18,925 bases of DNA, from NCBI GenBank assembly GCA_007133745.1, contig SLMC01000317.1, forward strand, positions 1-18,925, given 5' to 3'. The stretch's first letter is position 1. Each line of letters opens with the position of its first letter. The DNA comes from Kiritimatiellia bacterium. Lineage in GTDB: Bacteria; Verrucomicrobiota; Kiritimatiellia; UBA8416; SLMC01. Made by a program: the position numbers and the translations under genes. Below, in pieces: positions 6,467 to 13,264 of the stretch. Below the pieces are notes generated by a model, which was not told where the DNA came from, did not search any database, and saw nothing but the letters and a program-made list of their open reading frames with translations.

Positions 6467-8188
6467 ATGCGATACGCGATCGTTTCAGACATTCATGCCA
6501 ACCGTCAGGCGTGGGAGGAAACGCTCAACGACATCCTGAAATGGAACGTGGACGCCACCATTTGCCTGGGAGACATTGTCGGCTACGGGCCCATGCCGGA
6601 ACCGGTTCTGGAAAGCGTCTGCGAATACGTGGACGATATCGTGATCGGGAATCACGATGCCGTCATAGGCGGTCGTTCTTCGCCGGAGCTTTTCGGCGCG
6701 CACGCCCTGAAGTCTCTGGAATGGACCCGGTCCCGACTGGACGACGCCTCCATACGGTTTCTGGGCGATTTGCCGTCCCTGATCGAGGGCGACGGATTCG
6801 CCTTGGCTCATGCCGAGGTGTTGGACCCCGAAATGTTCGGATATATCGAGAATCCGACCGACGCCCGCTTGAACTTCGAAAGCAACGCCTATCCGCTTAT
6901 CTTCGTAGGGCATACCCATTACCCGGAAATTTACGCGCTGGATACCGTCAGCAATGCCGTGCAGCGGATTCCGCCACAGGATTTCGCCATGGCGGACGAA
7001 CACCGCTATCTGGTCAATGTGGGGTCGGTGGGCGATCCGCGCGACGGAACGCGCGAAGCCAGTTACTGCATTTTCGACGATGAATCCCGTTCGATCGTCT
7101 TTCGCAAGCTGCTGTTCGATTTGGACGGCTACAGAGCCGACATGGCGGATCGCAAGGTCGATTACAAACCCTATTTCATCATGGCCGCCGCGCATCCCGG
7201 CGCGCGACCGCCTCCGAAAGACTGGGCCATGGAGATGCCGCCCCGGTCGCTCGATGAAGACAAAAAACCGGTCAAGATCATTCATGTTTCGCAATCGTCG
7301 GGCGGGATGAACGCGCGGCAGGAAGCCCAGGCCGAAGCGGAACGTTACAAGCGTCGGCAGGTGTCGGAAGCCCTGAAGCAGGCCAGAGAAACGGACGAGA
7401 CGCGGCGCCTGGCGCAGGCCGAGGCCGCGCGCGAAGCCTTGCGCAAGCGTCAATTGGCGATGGAAGCGGCCCGGCAAAAGAAGGAGGAAGAGCGGCGCAT
7501 AAGCGAAGAAGAGGCTCGCCGCAGAAACAGGGAACTCCTGCTGATTTCCAGGGAACGGGATGAAGAACGGCAGAGAATACAGGAAGCGCATGCCGAACGT
7601 CTGAGACAGGCTCTCGAAGAAAGAGCGGAGGCCGCTCGCAAGAGAGCGGAAGTTCTGCGCTGGAAGGCGGAACAGGAACGCCAGGAACGCGACAAACGCT
7701 TGCATCGGCGCAAGCTGGAACTGGCCCGCGCCGCCGAAGAACGGCGCAGGCTGCGCGAGGCCGAACGTGAAGCCGAAGCCGCCGAAATTCGCGAAAAACT
7801 GCGAAACAAAAAGAAGTTGGCCACCCAAATCGCGCCGGAAAGACGGACGAAAATGCCGGAGCCGTCAGCCGTTTCGGCGCCGCCGTCGGCTCGGCCTGTC
7901 GCGGCGCCTCCTTCGTTGCACGAGACGCGTGAAATTGTTTTCAAACCCGGAACATCGCCGCAAAAAACGGAGGCGCCGCAGCCCGGGGCGCCGGTCGACG
8001 ATTCGCCTCGTCCGCACGATGCGATCGACGCGATGCGAACGCTTAAGGATGCCGATCCCGAAGAGCGGCGCGCGGCCATTGCCCGGCTTGCCGCCGAAAA
8101 ACAGCGTCAGCGCCGCGAAGAAGACGCGGCTCGCAAGCAAAAGGCCCGCGAGGCCATCCGAAAAAAGCAGGCCGCCGCCCGCAAATAA
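6467..8188 (+). CDS. Calcineurin-like metallophosphoesterase with long charged coiled coil
   Basis: This is a 573-residue protein. Residues 1-225 form a YfcE/MJ0936-type metallophosphoesterase with all the metal-binding motifs: SDIH (D8, H10), GDIVGYGP (D36), GNHD (61-64), AHAE (H115) and GHTH (148-151). Residues about 282-505 form an uninterrupted Glu/Arg/Lys/Ala-rich helix, a coiled coil or single alpha helix. A Pro-rich linker and another basic helix (about 541-573, ending KKQAAARK) follow. The start ATG 6467 has AAGGGA about 11 bases upstream; upstream in-frame codons run through the REP-like repeats and are not credible. The substrate cannot be deduced (phosphodiester or phosphoprotein). 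The domain usually stands alone, so the helical extension is unusual and suggests anchoring to another structure, possibly the flotillin assembly encoded upstream. Confidence 0.88.
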   Translation: MRYAIVSDIHANRQAWEETLNDILKWNVDATICLGDIVGYGPMPEPVLESVCEYVDDIVIGNHDAVIGGRSSPELFGAHALKSLEWTRSRLDDASIRFLGDLPSLIEGDGFALAHAEVLDPEMFGYIENPTDARLNFESNAYPLIFVGHTHYPEIYALDTVSNAVQRIPPQDFAMADEHRYLVNVGSVGDPRDGTREASYCIFDDESRSIVFRKLLFDLDGYRADMADRKVDYKPYFIMAAAHPGARPPPKDWAMEMPPRSLDEDKKPVKIIHVSQSSGGMNARQEAQAEAERYKRRQVSEALKQARETDETRRLAQAEAAREALRKRQLAMEAARQKKEEERRISEEEARRRNRELLLISRERDEERQRIQEAHAERLRQALEERAEAARKRAEVLRWKAEQERQERDKRLHRRKLELARAAEERRRLREAEREAEAAEIREKLRNKKKLATQIAPERRTKMPEPSAVSAPPSARPVAAPPSLHETREIVFKPGTSPQKTEAPQPGAPVDDSPRPHDAIDAMRTLKDADPEERRAAIARLAAEKQRQRREEDAARKQKAREAIRKKQAAARK

Positions 8189-8237
8189 TGAAAGAAGAGC
8201 TTGTGTTTCGAGAAAAACAGGCTAGCATGTCGGTTTT

Positions 8238-8408
8238 GCATGGAATGATGGAACGTTGGAATAATGACGGAACGGGAAATGGCCTCTCTCGGAAATCCAG
8301 CATCGCACGGTGCGAAAGGCAGGCGGAAGACAAAGAACCGACCACTGGCTGTCGAGGGCGTGCAACATTCCAATCCTTCGCTATTCCCAAATTCCATACG
8401 TCATTGGA
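8238..8408 (+). repeat. Dispersed ~170-bp semi-palindromic element, copy B
   Basis: The left arm is TGGAATGATGGAACGTTGG and the right arm is the inverse type (CAACATTCCAATCC to ATTCCATACG). The central palindrome is CGCACGGTGCG (8304-8314). It aligns end to end with the minus strand of copy A, sharing GCCTCTCTCGGAAAT (8282-8296), GTGCGAAAG (8310-8318), AAGACAAA (8327-8334) and CCGACCA (8338-8344). It fills most of the 250-nt gap between the phosphoesterase and the Roadblock-domain gene, ending about 30 nt before the latter. Boundaries are approximate. Confidence 0.85.
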
Positions 8409-8438
8409 TGGCTGTGACGGCATAAAAGGGAGAGACCT

Positions 8439-10058
8439 ATGAACGACAAAGATGATTCGAACGATTTCATGAAAGTCCTTTCGGCGTTCCGGGATATCGA
8501 GGCGATGCTTCATGGAGAAGAAGAAACCGTTGCGCTTCCCGTTCGCGACCTGATCGACCTTTTCCCGGAAGACTATATTTCCATGGACGATCCTTCGGCT
8601 GTTCCCGAAGGCAAGGCGACGATTAAGATCGACAATCTGTTTTTCCAGTTGTCCAAGGGCAAGGTGGAGGTCCCTGTTTCCGCGCTGGCTATCGCCTTGC
8701 CGGCGCAATTCATCCGCCCTCAGGCGCTTGAAGACGAACACACCATGATTCGGCTTCCGTTGCAGGCGGTGGTCAAGGCCATTGATCCCGATGTGCTGAA
8801 AGGGAAAATGGCGCCCAAAACCACTCGGCACCAGGCCATGAACATTCCCGACCCTTTTGGTCCGAAATCCGAGCCGAAGCCGGAATCCGCTCCGGCCGTT
8901 CCCGTTCCCCCGGCAGAAGAGATCGCGCCATCGCCGCCGCCCGAGCCGCCTGTCGAAGAGGCGGAACCCGCGCAACCCGAGCGGGAACCGGAATCTGTTT
9001 CCGAACCGTCCCTCGCGCCTGAAGCGACATCGCTTCCCGAGCCGCCAGCGGAGCCGGAACCCGTCGAGGAGGCGGTTGCCGAGTCCGAACCTGTCGCTGC
9101 TGCCGAGCCGCCGCCCGAGCCGTCCGCGGAAGCCGTGACGCCTTCTCCGCTACAGCCGGAGGAGCCGCAGGAAGACGCCTTGGTTTCCGAGTCGGCGATT
9201 TCCGAACCTGCGGAATCCGATCGGGAACCTGAGTCTGCGGCCGAGCCGCCTTTCGAATCGAAACCGGCCGCGCCACCCGCCACGGTTTACGATTCCATTC
9301 GGTCTGTTTTTGCCAGGCCGAAAACCGCTGCGGAAGCGCTGCAAGAGTCCCCGTCCGAGCCGGAAACGCCCGAAGAAGCGTCGCCGGAAGCGCCGGAGCC
9401 CGAGCCGCTCGCATGCGACGAGCCAGACGACTTTGGCGGTGTCAATCTAAACACGGCAACCGTCGAACAATTGATGACTTTGGACGGGGTTACGGATCTT
9501 GTCGCGGAGACCGTTTTGCAATATCGGCGAGAGAATGGCGAATTCAAAAGCATCTTTGAACTGGGCAAGATTCCCCGTGTCGGCCGCAAGACGTTCAGGA
9601 AAATGACGGGCATGCCTTACAGCATGTCGCATCGTCATCGTCGTCTCAAACTGGCCGGCTTGCTGAACATGCCGCCCGAATCGATCGGGCGTTTGTCGGC
9701 CATTGCGCAGCGGTTGGCATCGCGTCCGGGCTTTTCGGGTTGCGTCGTATCCAATGCCGAGGGCTTGGTTCTGGCGGAACATGGCGCATCCGAATATGCG
9801 GAGAAACTTGGCGCGGTCATGCCTCGTCTTGCACGGCAAATCGGGGAGAACGTCGGGCTGCTTGAGATGGGCGCGGTCGAATCCGTGTCTATCTGTTTAA
9901 AGAACCGCATGTTCACGGTTGCCGTGTCGGGGGACATCTGCCTGACGGTAATGCACAAGCGCAACACCTTGACGCGCAGCCAGCTTGTGCTGGTTCGGAA
10001 AACGGCCGAAGAACTGGCCTGGCTGCTGAGTCATCGCGCCTATGTCGGGCGCGGATAG
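8439..10058 (+). CDS. HhH plus Roadblock/LC7 domain protein with Pro/Glu linker
   Basis: This is a 539-residue, probably cytosolic protein. Residues 30-122 contain three related segments of about 18 residues: VALPVRDLIDLFPEDYIS (31-48), VEVPVSALAIALPAQFIR (76-93) and IRLPLQAVVKAIDPDVLK (104-121). A Pro/Glu/Ser-rich low-complexity linker covers about 140-330. A ComEA-type helix-hairpin-helix pair (334-392) follows: NLNTATVEQLMTLDGV and FELGKIPRVGRKTFRKM. The C-terminus (about 412-535) fits the Roadblock/LC7 fold, with a GFSGCVVSNAEGLVLAEHG strand pair and a central EKLGAVMPRLARQIGE helix. Roadblock proteins often regulate Ras-like GTPases such as MglA; HhH pairs usually bind DNA. The combination is unusual. 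The start has GGGAGA at 8428-8433. The next gene's ribosome-binding site overlaps its stop codon, so the two are co-translated. Confidence 0.85.
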   Translation: MNDKDDSNDFMKVLSAFRDIEAMLHGEEETVALPVRDLIDLFPEDYISMDDPSAVPEGKATIKIDNLFFQLSKGKVEVPVSALAIALPAQFIRPQALEDEHTMIRLPLQAVVKAIDPDVLKGKMAPKTTRHQAMNIPDPFGPKSEPKPESAPAVPVPPAEEIAPSPPPEPPVEEAEPAQPEREPESVSEPSLAPEATSLPEPPAEPEPVEEAVAESEPVAAAEPPPEPSAEAVTPSPLQPEEPQEDALVSESAISEPAESDREPESAAEPPFESKPAAPPATVYDSIRSVFARPKTAAEALQESPSEPETPEEASPEAPEPEPLACDEPDDFGGVNLNTATVEQLMTLDGVTDLVAETVLQYRRENGEFKSIFELGKIPRVGRKTFRKMTGMPYSMSHRHRRLKLAGLLNMPPESIGRLSAIAQRLASRPGFSGCVVSNAEGLVLAEHGASEYAEKLGAVMPRLARQIGENVGLLEMGAVESVSICLKNRMFTVAVSGDICLTVMHKRNTLTRSQLVLVRKTAEELAWLLSHRAYVGRG

Positions 10059-10068
10059 GAGGCGATTC

Positions 10069-12021
10069 ATGCTCGATTTGGCCAAGTTCAAGCAGCATCT
10101 GGTGGGTTCCGGAGCTGTTGAAAAAGAACAGCTTGAACGGGCGCAGAAGCACGCGTTCGATCACGGCCTATCGTTGAGCGAGGCGTTGTTGGCTCTGAAC
10201 ATTGTCGGCAGCCGAAAGCTGGGCAAGTGTCTGTCCGAGATATACGGGCTGCCCTACGTCAGCCTTCAGAACCGTCCGCTGTCGCCCGAGGCCCAAACCA
10301 TGCTGTCGGCTCCGTGCGTTGTCCAATGGAAGGCGTTTCCCGTTCATTGCGAGCGCAAGGAGAACATTTTCACGTTGGCGGTTCACGATCCCGATCAGAT
10401 GGTTAAAATCGAGAAGGCGTTCCGGTTTCTTTTGCAACCGGTCGCGCTGGGGTTCGTGATCGTGTCGCGGCCGGAGCTGGACGAGGCGCTGGAAAAGCAT
10501 TACGGGACCGCCGTGGAGCGAATGAGGGCTGCCGACGGCAAGCCGCCGGTCGTCGCCCCGTCCGCCGGCAAAAAGAAGCTCAAGCTGAGCGGTTTGCATC
10601 GGGACGCTCCGTCATCCGCCGCCGTTCCTTCGGACGCCGCGTCTCTTTCCAAGACGGCGGACGCGTCCAAGCCCGATGCGAAGGCGTCGGCTTCGTCCGC
10701 AGCCGCCGCGCCGCGCCCGCTTTCCCGCTATCATCCCGCTGCCGCGCCCGCCCGAAGCGCTGCCGAGCCGCGCCCGTTGTCGTCGGCCGGCGCTGCGCCG
10801 CAGACCGATACGGCGGCGGACAAGCCGGCCGCGACACGCGATGTCGATGTTACGGATATGAGCCGGTCGCTGCTCAATTCCGTTGCCTTGCTGGCGCAAA
10901 CCCGGCTGGGCGGCGATTCCGTCAAAATCCTTCAAGCCAAAACCCGTGTCCGTTATTGCCGACTGCTGGCCGTGCGCTCGAACCTTGCGCCCGACTCCTG
11001 CGATGCCATTGCCATGGCCGCCTGGCTGTCCGTTCTGGACGCTCCCGGCGAGGTGGTTAAACAGCTCGTGACCCCCTATAATCTGGACGCTATTCTGCAA
11101 GCGGACGGCGATGCGCATGCCGCGTTGTTGCCGGAATCCAAAATTCTCGGTCTAGTTCGACGCTACCAGGATTTCAAGGCGAGCGATCCGGATGCGGCAC
11201 GCGACATCAACCGGGTTCGCGACCATTTGCGCGCGCACGAGGCGCCCGATCCCGAGCAGGACGCGTTCATGGAGACGTTTTTGCAGATCCTGATGGACGA
11301 AGAGTTTCTTTCCGAAATGGGCAAGGCCAGCGGGCGCATTCTGATCGTCGATCCTGTCGAGGCCGCTGGCGCGTCGCTGGCGCCGCCTCTGGCCGACGAC
11401 GGCTACGAGGTGGATGTGGTTCCCGACAGCGCTTCAGCCGAAGAACGCGTTTGGACCGAACAGCCCGATGCCGTTTTGGTGTCCATGGATTTGCCGCGAC
11501 AGAGCGGCCTGCGGTTCTGTCAAAAAATGAAACGGGACGAGGCGACGTCGGCAATGCCTCTGATCGCGCTTATTCCGAAGCCGGACGATCAGCTTGCCAC
11601 CGAATGCTTTCGCGCCGGGGTCGAGGACTGTTTCCCGAAACCGGTGGATTTGGAACGGCTTTTTATCAGACTGCATCGAATGATCAAGCCGCCAGCCGTC
11701 CCGGTTGCCGAAGCGGGCGTCAAAGGATCGCTGGCCGACATGAGTTTCACGGACATGATTCAGATTCTTTGCGCCGGCGGCAAAAGCATGGAGATTCTTC
11801 TGGTCAGGGAAGGCGTCAAGGGCTGCGTGCACGTTTCCGAGGGCAATGTCGTTCACGCCGAGGCGGGCGACAAAAAGGGCGAAGCGGCCTTTTACGACAT
11901 CATGCAATGGAAGGATGGCGACTTCACGACCCGGCCCCGAACGGAATTCCCGGAGCGGACCGTTCAAGGGTCGCTGATGGGCCTGCTTATGGAAGGCGCC
12001 CGGCTTTCCGACGAGTCGTAA
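10069..12021 (+). CDS. MshEN / degenerate HD-GYP / pseudo-receiver / PATAN (DUF4388) protein
   Basis: This 650-residue cytosolic protein has four regions. Residues 1-150 fit the MshEN/GspE N-terminal domain, which in some proteins binds cyclic-di-GMP. An Ala/Pro/Ser linker covers about 151-262. Residues about 263-415 follow the helical pattern of HD-GYP domains but lack the HD metal ligands (AAWLSVLDAP where HDIGK is expected). Residues 422-540 are a receiver domain (GRILIVDP start, conserved Lys524 in FPKP) in which the phospho-acceptor Asp is replaced by Ser472 (VLVSMDLP). Residues 550-650 are a PATAN/DUF4388 domain: GSLADMSFTDMIQILCAGG, then HVSEGNVVHAEAG and the MQWKDGDF motif. ATG 10069 has AGGAGG at 10057-10062, overlapping the upstream stop. 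It looks like a non-catalytic integrator of signals working with the preceding Roadblock protein. Confidence 0.85.
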   Translation: MLDLAKFKQHLVGSGAVEKEQLERAQKHAFDHGLSLSEALLALNIVGSRKLGKCLSEIYGLPYVSLQNRPLSPEAQTMLSAPCVVQWKAFPVHCERKENIFTLAVHDPDQMVKIEKAFRFLLQPVALGFVIVSRPELDEALEKHYGTAVERMRAADGKPPVVAPSAGKKKLKLSGLHRDAPSSAAVPSDAASLSKTADASKPDAKASASSAAAAPRPLSRYHPAAAPARSAAEPRPLSSAGAAPQTDTAADKPAATRDVDVTDMSRSLLNSVALLAQTRLGGDSVKILQAKTRVRYCRLLAVRSNLAPDSCDAIAMAAWLSVLDAPGEVVKQLVTPYNLDAILQADGDAHAALLPESKILGLVRRYQDFKASDPDAARDINRVRDHLRAHEAPDPEQDAFMETFLQILMDEEFLSEMGKASGRILIVDPVEAAGASLAPPLADDGYEVDVVPDSASAEERVWTEQPDAVLVSMDLPRQSGLRFCQKMKRDEATSAMPLIALIPKPDDQLATECFRAGVEDCFPKPVDLERLFIRLHRMIKPPAVPVAEAGVKGSLADMSFTDMIQILCAGGKSMEILLVREGVKGCVHVSEGNVVHAEAGDKKGEAAFYDIMQWKDGDFTTRPRTEFPERTVQGSLMGLLMEGARLSDES

Positions 12022-12037
12022 GGCAAGCCCCGTGAAC

Positions 12038-12062
12038 GCCGATGTCCGCGTCGGCCTTTCTT
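12038..12062 (+). terminator. Possible rho-independent terminator after the signalling pair
   Basis: GCCGA (12038-12042) pairs with TCGGC (12051-12055) around an 8-nt loop, followed by CTTTCTT. It lies 17 nt after the stop codon of the upstream gene and before a convergent minus-strand gene, which is where a terminator is expected. The stem is only 5 bp and the T-run is interrupted. Confidence 0.4.
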
Positions 12063-12109
12063 GCGGGGACTGCGATTCGGTGCGGCGAGGGTGACTTTCC
12101 CGTCCGGCG

Positions 12110-12565
12110 CTATGATTCCTGCCGTAATGCGCGCACTTGACGCAGGCACTCCGCATCGGCCTGATGGCGTGCGTCAGGGATCTGTTCCTTCACGGCGAGC
12201 AAACTCTCCAGGTCAATCCAGTTGGTTTCGACGCTTCCGTACCGACCGATATCCCGTTTGTTCCACGCCGTCTCGAAATCGAGGTGGCCAACAGATTGCA
12301 GGATGTCAATGCGGTTTGGCGGAAGGCCAATTTGCAGTATTTGTTCGGTCTTGCCCGGATCAAGAAGATAGGGGCATCCGAATTCTGCAAGCGCGTTGTT
12401 CGCTCGTGCGATGTTGTCGGCGGCGGGATCGATCCAGATGTCCATGTCTTTGGTGAAACGCGGCTTGGCATGGTAAACGAAGGCCATGCCGCCCACAATC
12501 AGGTAGCGGGCATTCTGGCGATGCAAGGCCGAAAGCATATCCTGGAAATCCGCGATACTGTCCAT
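12110..12565 (-). CDS. DUF6036-type nucleotidyltransferase
   Basis: This 151-residue protein has a minimal nucleotidyltransferase fold: GG at 25-26 (YLIVGGMAFVYH), the catalytic pair in TKDMDIWID (D40, D42) and a third acidic residue in RIDIL (D87). This matches AbiEii/DUF6036-like transferases, several of which are toxins or abortive-infection components; here the role is not proven. The start is ATG at 12565, with GGGAGG seven bases upstream on the minus strand. It overlaps the stop of the small upstream gene by one base (TGATG), so the two are translationally coupled. The pair is the only minus-strand coding DNA in the window and interrupts the plus-strand operons, consistent with an inserted accessory module. 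Confidence 0.8.
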   Translation of the reverse strand: MDSIADFQDMLSALHRQNARYLIVGGMAFVYHAKPRFTKDMDIWIDPAADNIARANNALAEFGCPYLLDPGKTEQILQIGLPPNRIDILQSVGHLDFETAWNKRDIGRYGSVETNWIDLESLLAVKEQIPDARHQADAECLRQVRALRQES

Positions 12566-12789
12566 CAGTCGTCCTCCCAATCGAAATCCGTCTTGCCGGC
12601 GTGAATCGCCTTGAGATCGTTGCGCAAGGCCGTCAGGGCGGAGAGCCGTTCCTGCGGCGTTCGGCTTTGCCAAAAACGCAAATCCCAATCGGTGGCTTCC
12701 TGATGGCTGTTCGCGACATGGGCAACCATTCGCCTGCGCCGTTCAAGGGCTTGAGGGGAAAGAGGGACCGTCTCGCTTGGCGCTGTCAT
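12565..12789 (-). CDS. Small hypothetical protein, partner of the nucleotidyltransferase
   Basis: A 74-residue, helical, charged protein. The segment EATDWDLRFWQSRTPQERLSAL resembles, from memory, small proteins often encoded directly before DUF6036-type nucleotidyltransferases. No enzyme motif is visible. The start at 12789 is preferred because AAAGG lies five bases upstream; ATG 12792 and ATG 12828 are alternatives and add 1 or 13 residues. If the pair is a toxin-antitoxin system this would be the antitoxin candidate, but the sequence does not show DNA-binding motifs. It is coupled to the downstream gene by a one-base overlap. Confidence 0.65.
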   Translation of the reverse strand: MTAPSETVPLSPQALERRRRMVAHVANSHQEATDWDLRFWQSRTPQERLSALTALRNDLKAIHAGKTDFDWEDD

Positions 12790-12879
12790 CATGGCCTTTC
12801 GTTCGCGTGCGGATCGAGGATCGTCCAACGCGTGGGTCCTTTGTCACGGCTGCCTTTACCTCACGCGGGCTGCGCTCGC

Positions 12880-12914
12880 ATTCCAAATTTTAGATTTCAA
12901 ACTTCAAATCCAAA
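12880..12914. repeat. Heptamer tract, consensus ATTTCAA, five units
   Basis: The units are ATTCCAA, ATTTTAG, ATTTCAA, ACTTCAA and ATCCAAA in register. The tract is AT-rich against the GC-rich surroundings. It lies upstream of both divergent transcription units. No function is evident. Confidence 0.6.
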
Positions 12915-12916
12915 TG

Positions 12917-12938
12917 ATGCGACGCAGAAGCGCCGCAT
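12917..12938 (-). other. Short hairpin upstream of the minus-strand pair
   Basis: On the minus strand ATGCGGCGC and GCGTCGCAT form a 9-bp stem, with one G-U pair as RNA, around a TTCT loop; on the plus strand the same position is an A-C mismatch. This bias would suit a structure in a minus-strand transcript. It could also be another small dispersed palindrome. Confidence 0.4.
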
Positions 12939-13027
12939 TACATGACGAAACAATCTAAGTAAAAGATACAACGGCGCAGAATACGCGTCAATGGAAAAGC
13001 CGTTCCATTTTGACCGCTCACGGTCAG

Positions 13028-13053
13028 CAGACGACAGGGAGGTTGTCCCTCCA
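13028..13053 (-). repeat. REP-like GGAG-hairpin element, copy 3
   Basis: It is 23/26 identical to 6346-6371 and in the same orientation. On the minus strand it reads TGGAGG, GACAAC, CTCCCT, GTCGTC, TG. As plus-strand RNA the stem GACGAC/GUUGUC closes with a G-U pair. It lies between the minus-strand pair and the fba promoter and has no inverted partner nearby. Confidence 0.65.
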
Positions 13054-13134
13054 GCATTGGGATGGACTGTTTTTGGGTTGCGGCTTTGCCGCGCGGCGGT
13101 CTTCATGGTCAGTTTTGTTTCTTTCATTTCCGGT

Positions 13135-13163
13135 TTGACTTTCTCTGCGGCCTGCGCTAGGGT
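13135..13163 (+). promoter_or_regulatory. Putative sigma-70 promoter for fba-nifJ
   Basis: TTGACT (13135-13140, 5/6 of the -35 consensus) is followed by a 17-bp spacer and TAGGGT (13158-13163, 3/6 of the -10 consensus). Spacing is optimal, and it lies about 100 bp before the fba start codon, facing it. The weak -10 lowers confidence. Confidence 0.5.
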
Positions 13164-13264
13164 GGCCGCTCTTTTTTCAGGAATCCGTCCCTGCCGCTGT
13201 CTGTTGCCGCGTGCGGGGCGGTCCAAAACATCACGAAGCCATACAACCAAACAAGGAGTTCCTT

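Larger units (their letters stand above)
12790..13264. other. Gene-free divergent region with several small repeats and a promoter
   Basis: No credible gene lies in these 475 bases between the minus-strand pair and fba. They hold a heptamer tract (12880-12914), a hairpin (12917-12938), a REP-like element (13028-13053), a small GCGGC hairpin (13080-13092), a sigma-70-like promoter reading toward fba (13135-13163) and the fba ribosome-binding site AAGGAG (13253-13258). No convincing promoter for the minus-strand pair was found. Confidence 0.6.

Noticed and set aside
12061..12604. Plus-strand frames opposite the nucleotidyltransferase
   Set aside because: The minus strand has clear catalytic motifs, a ribosome-binding site and a coupled upstream gene; the plus frames have none.
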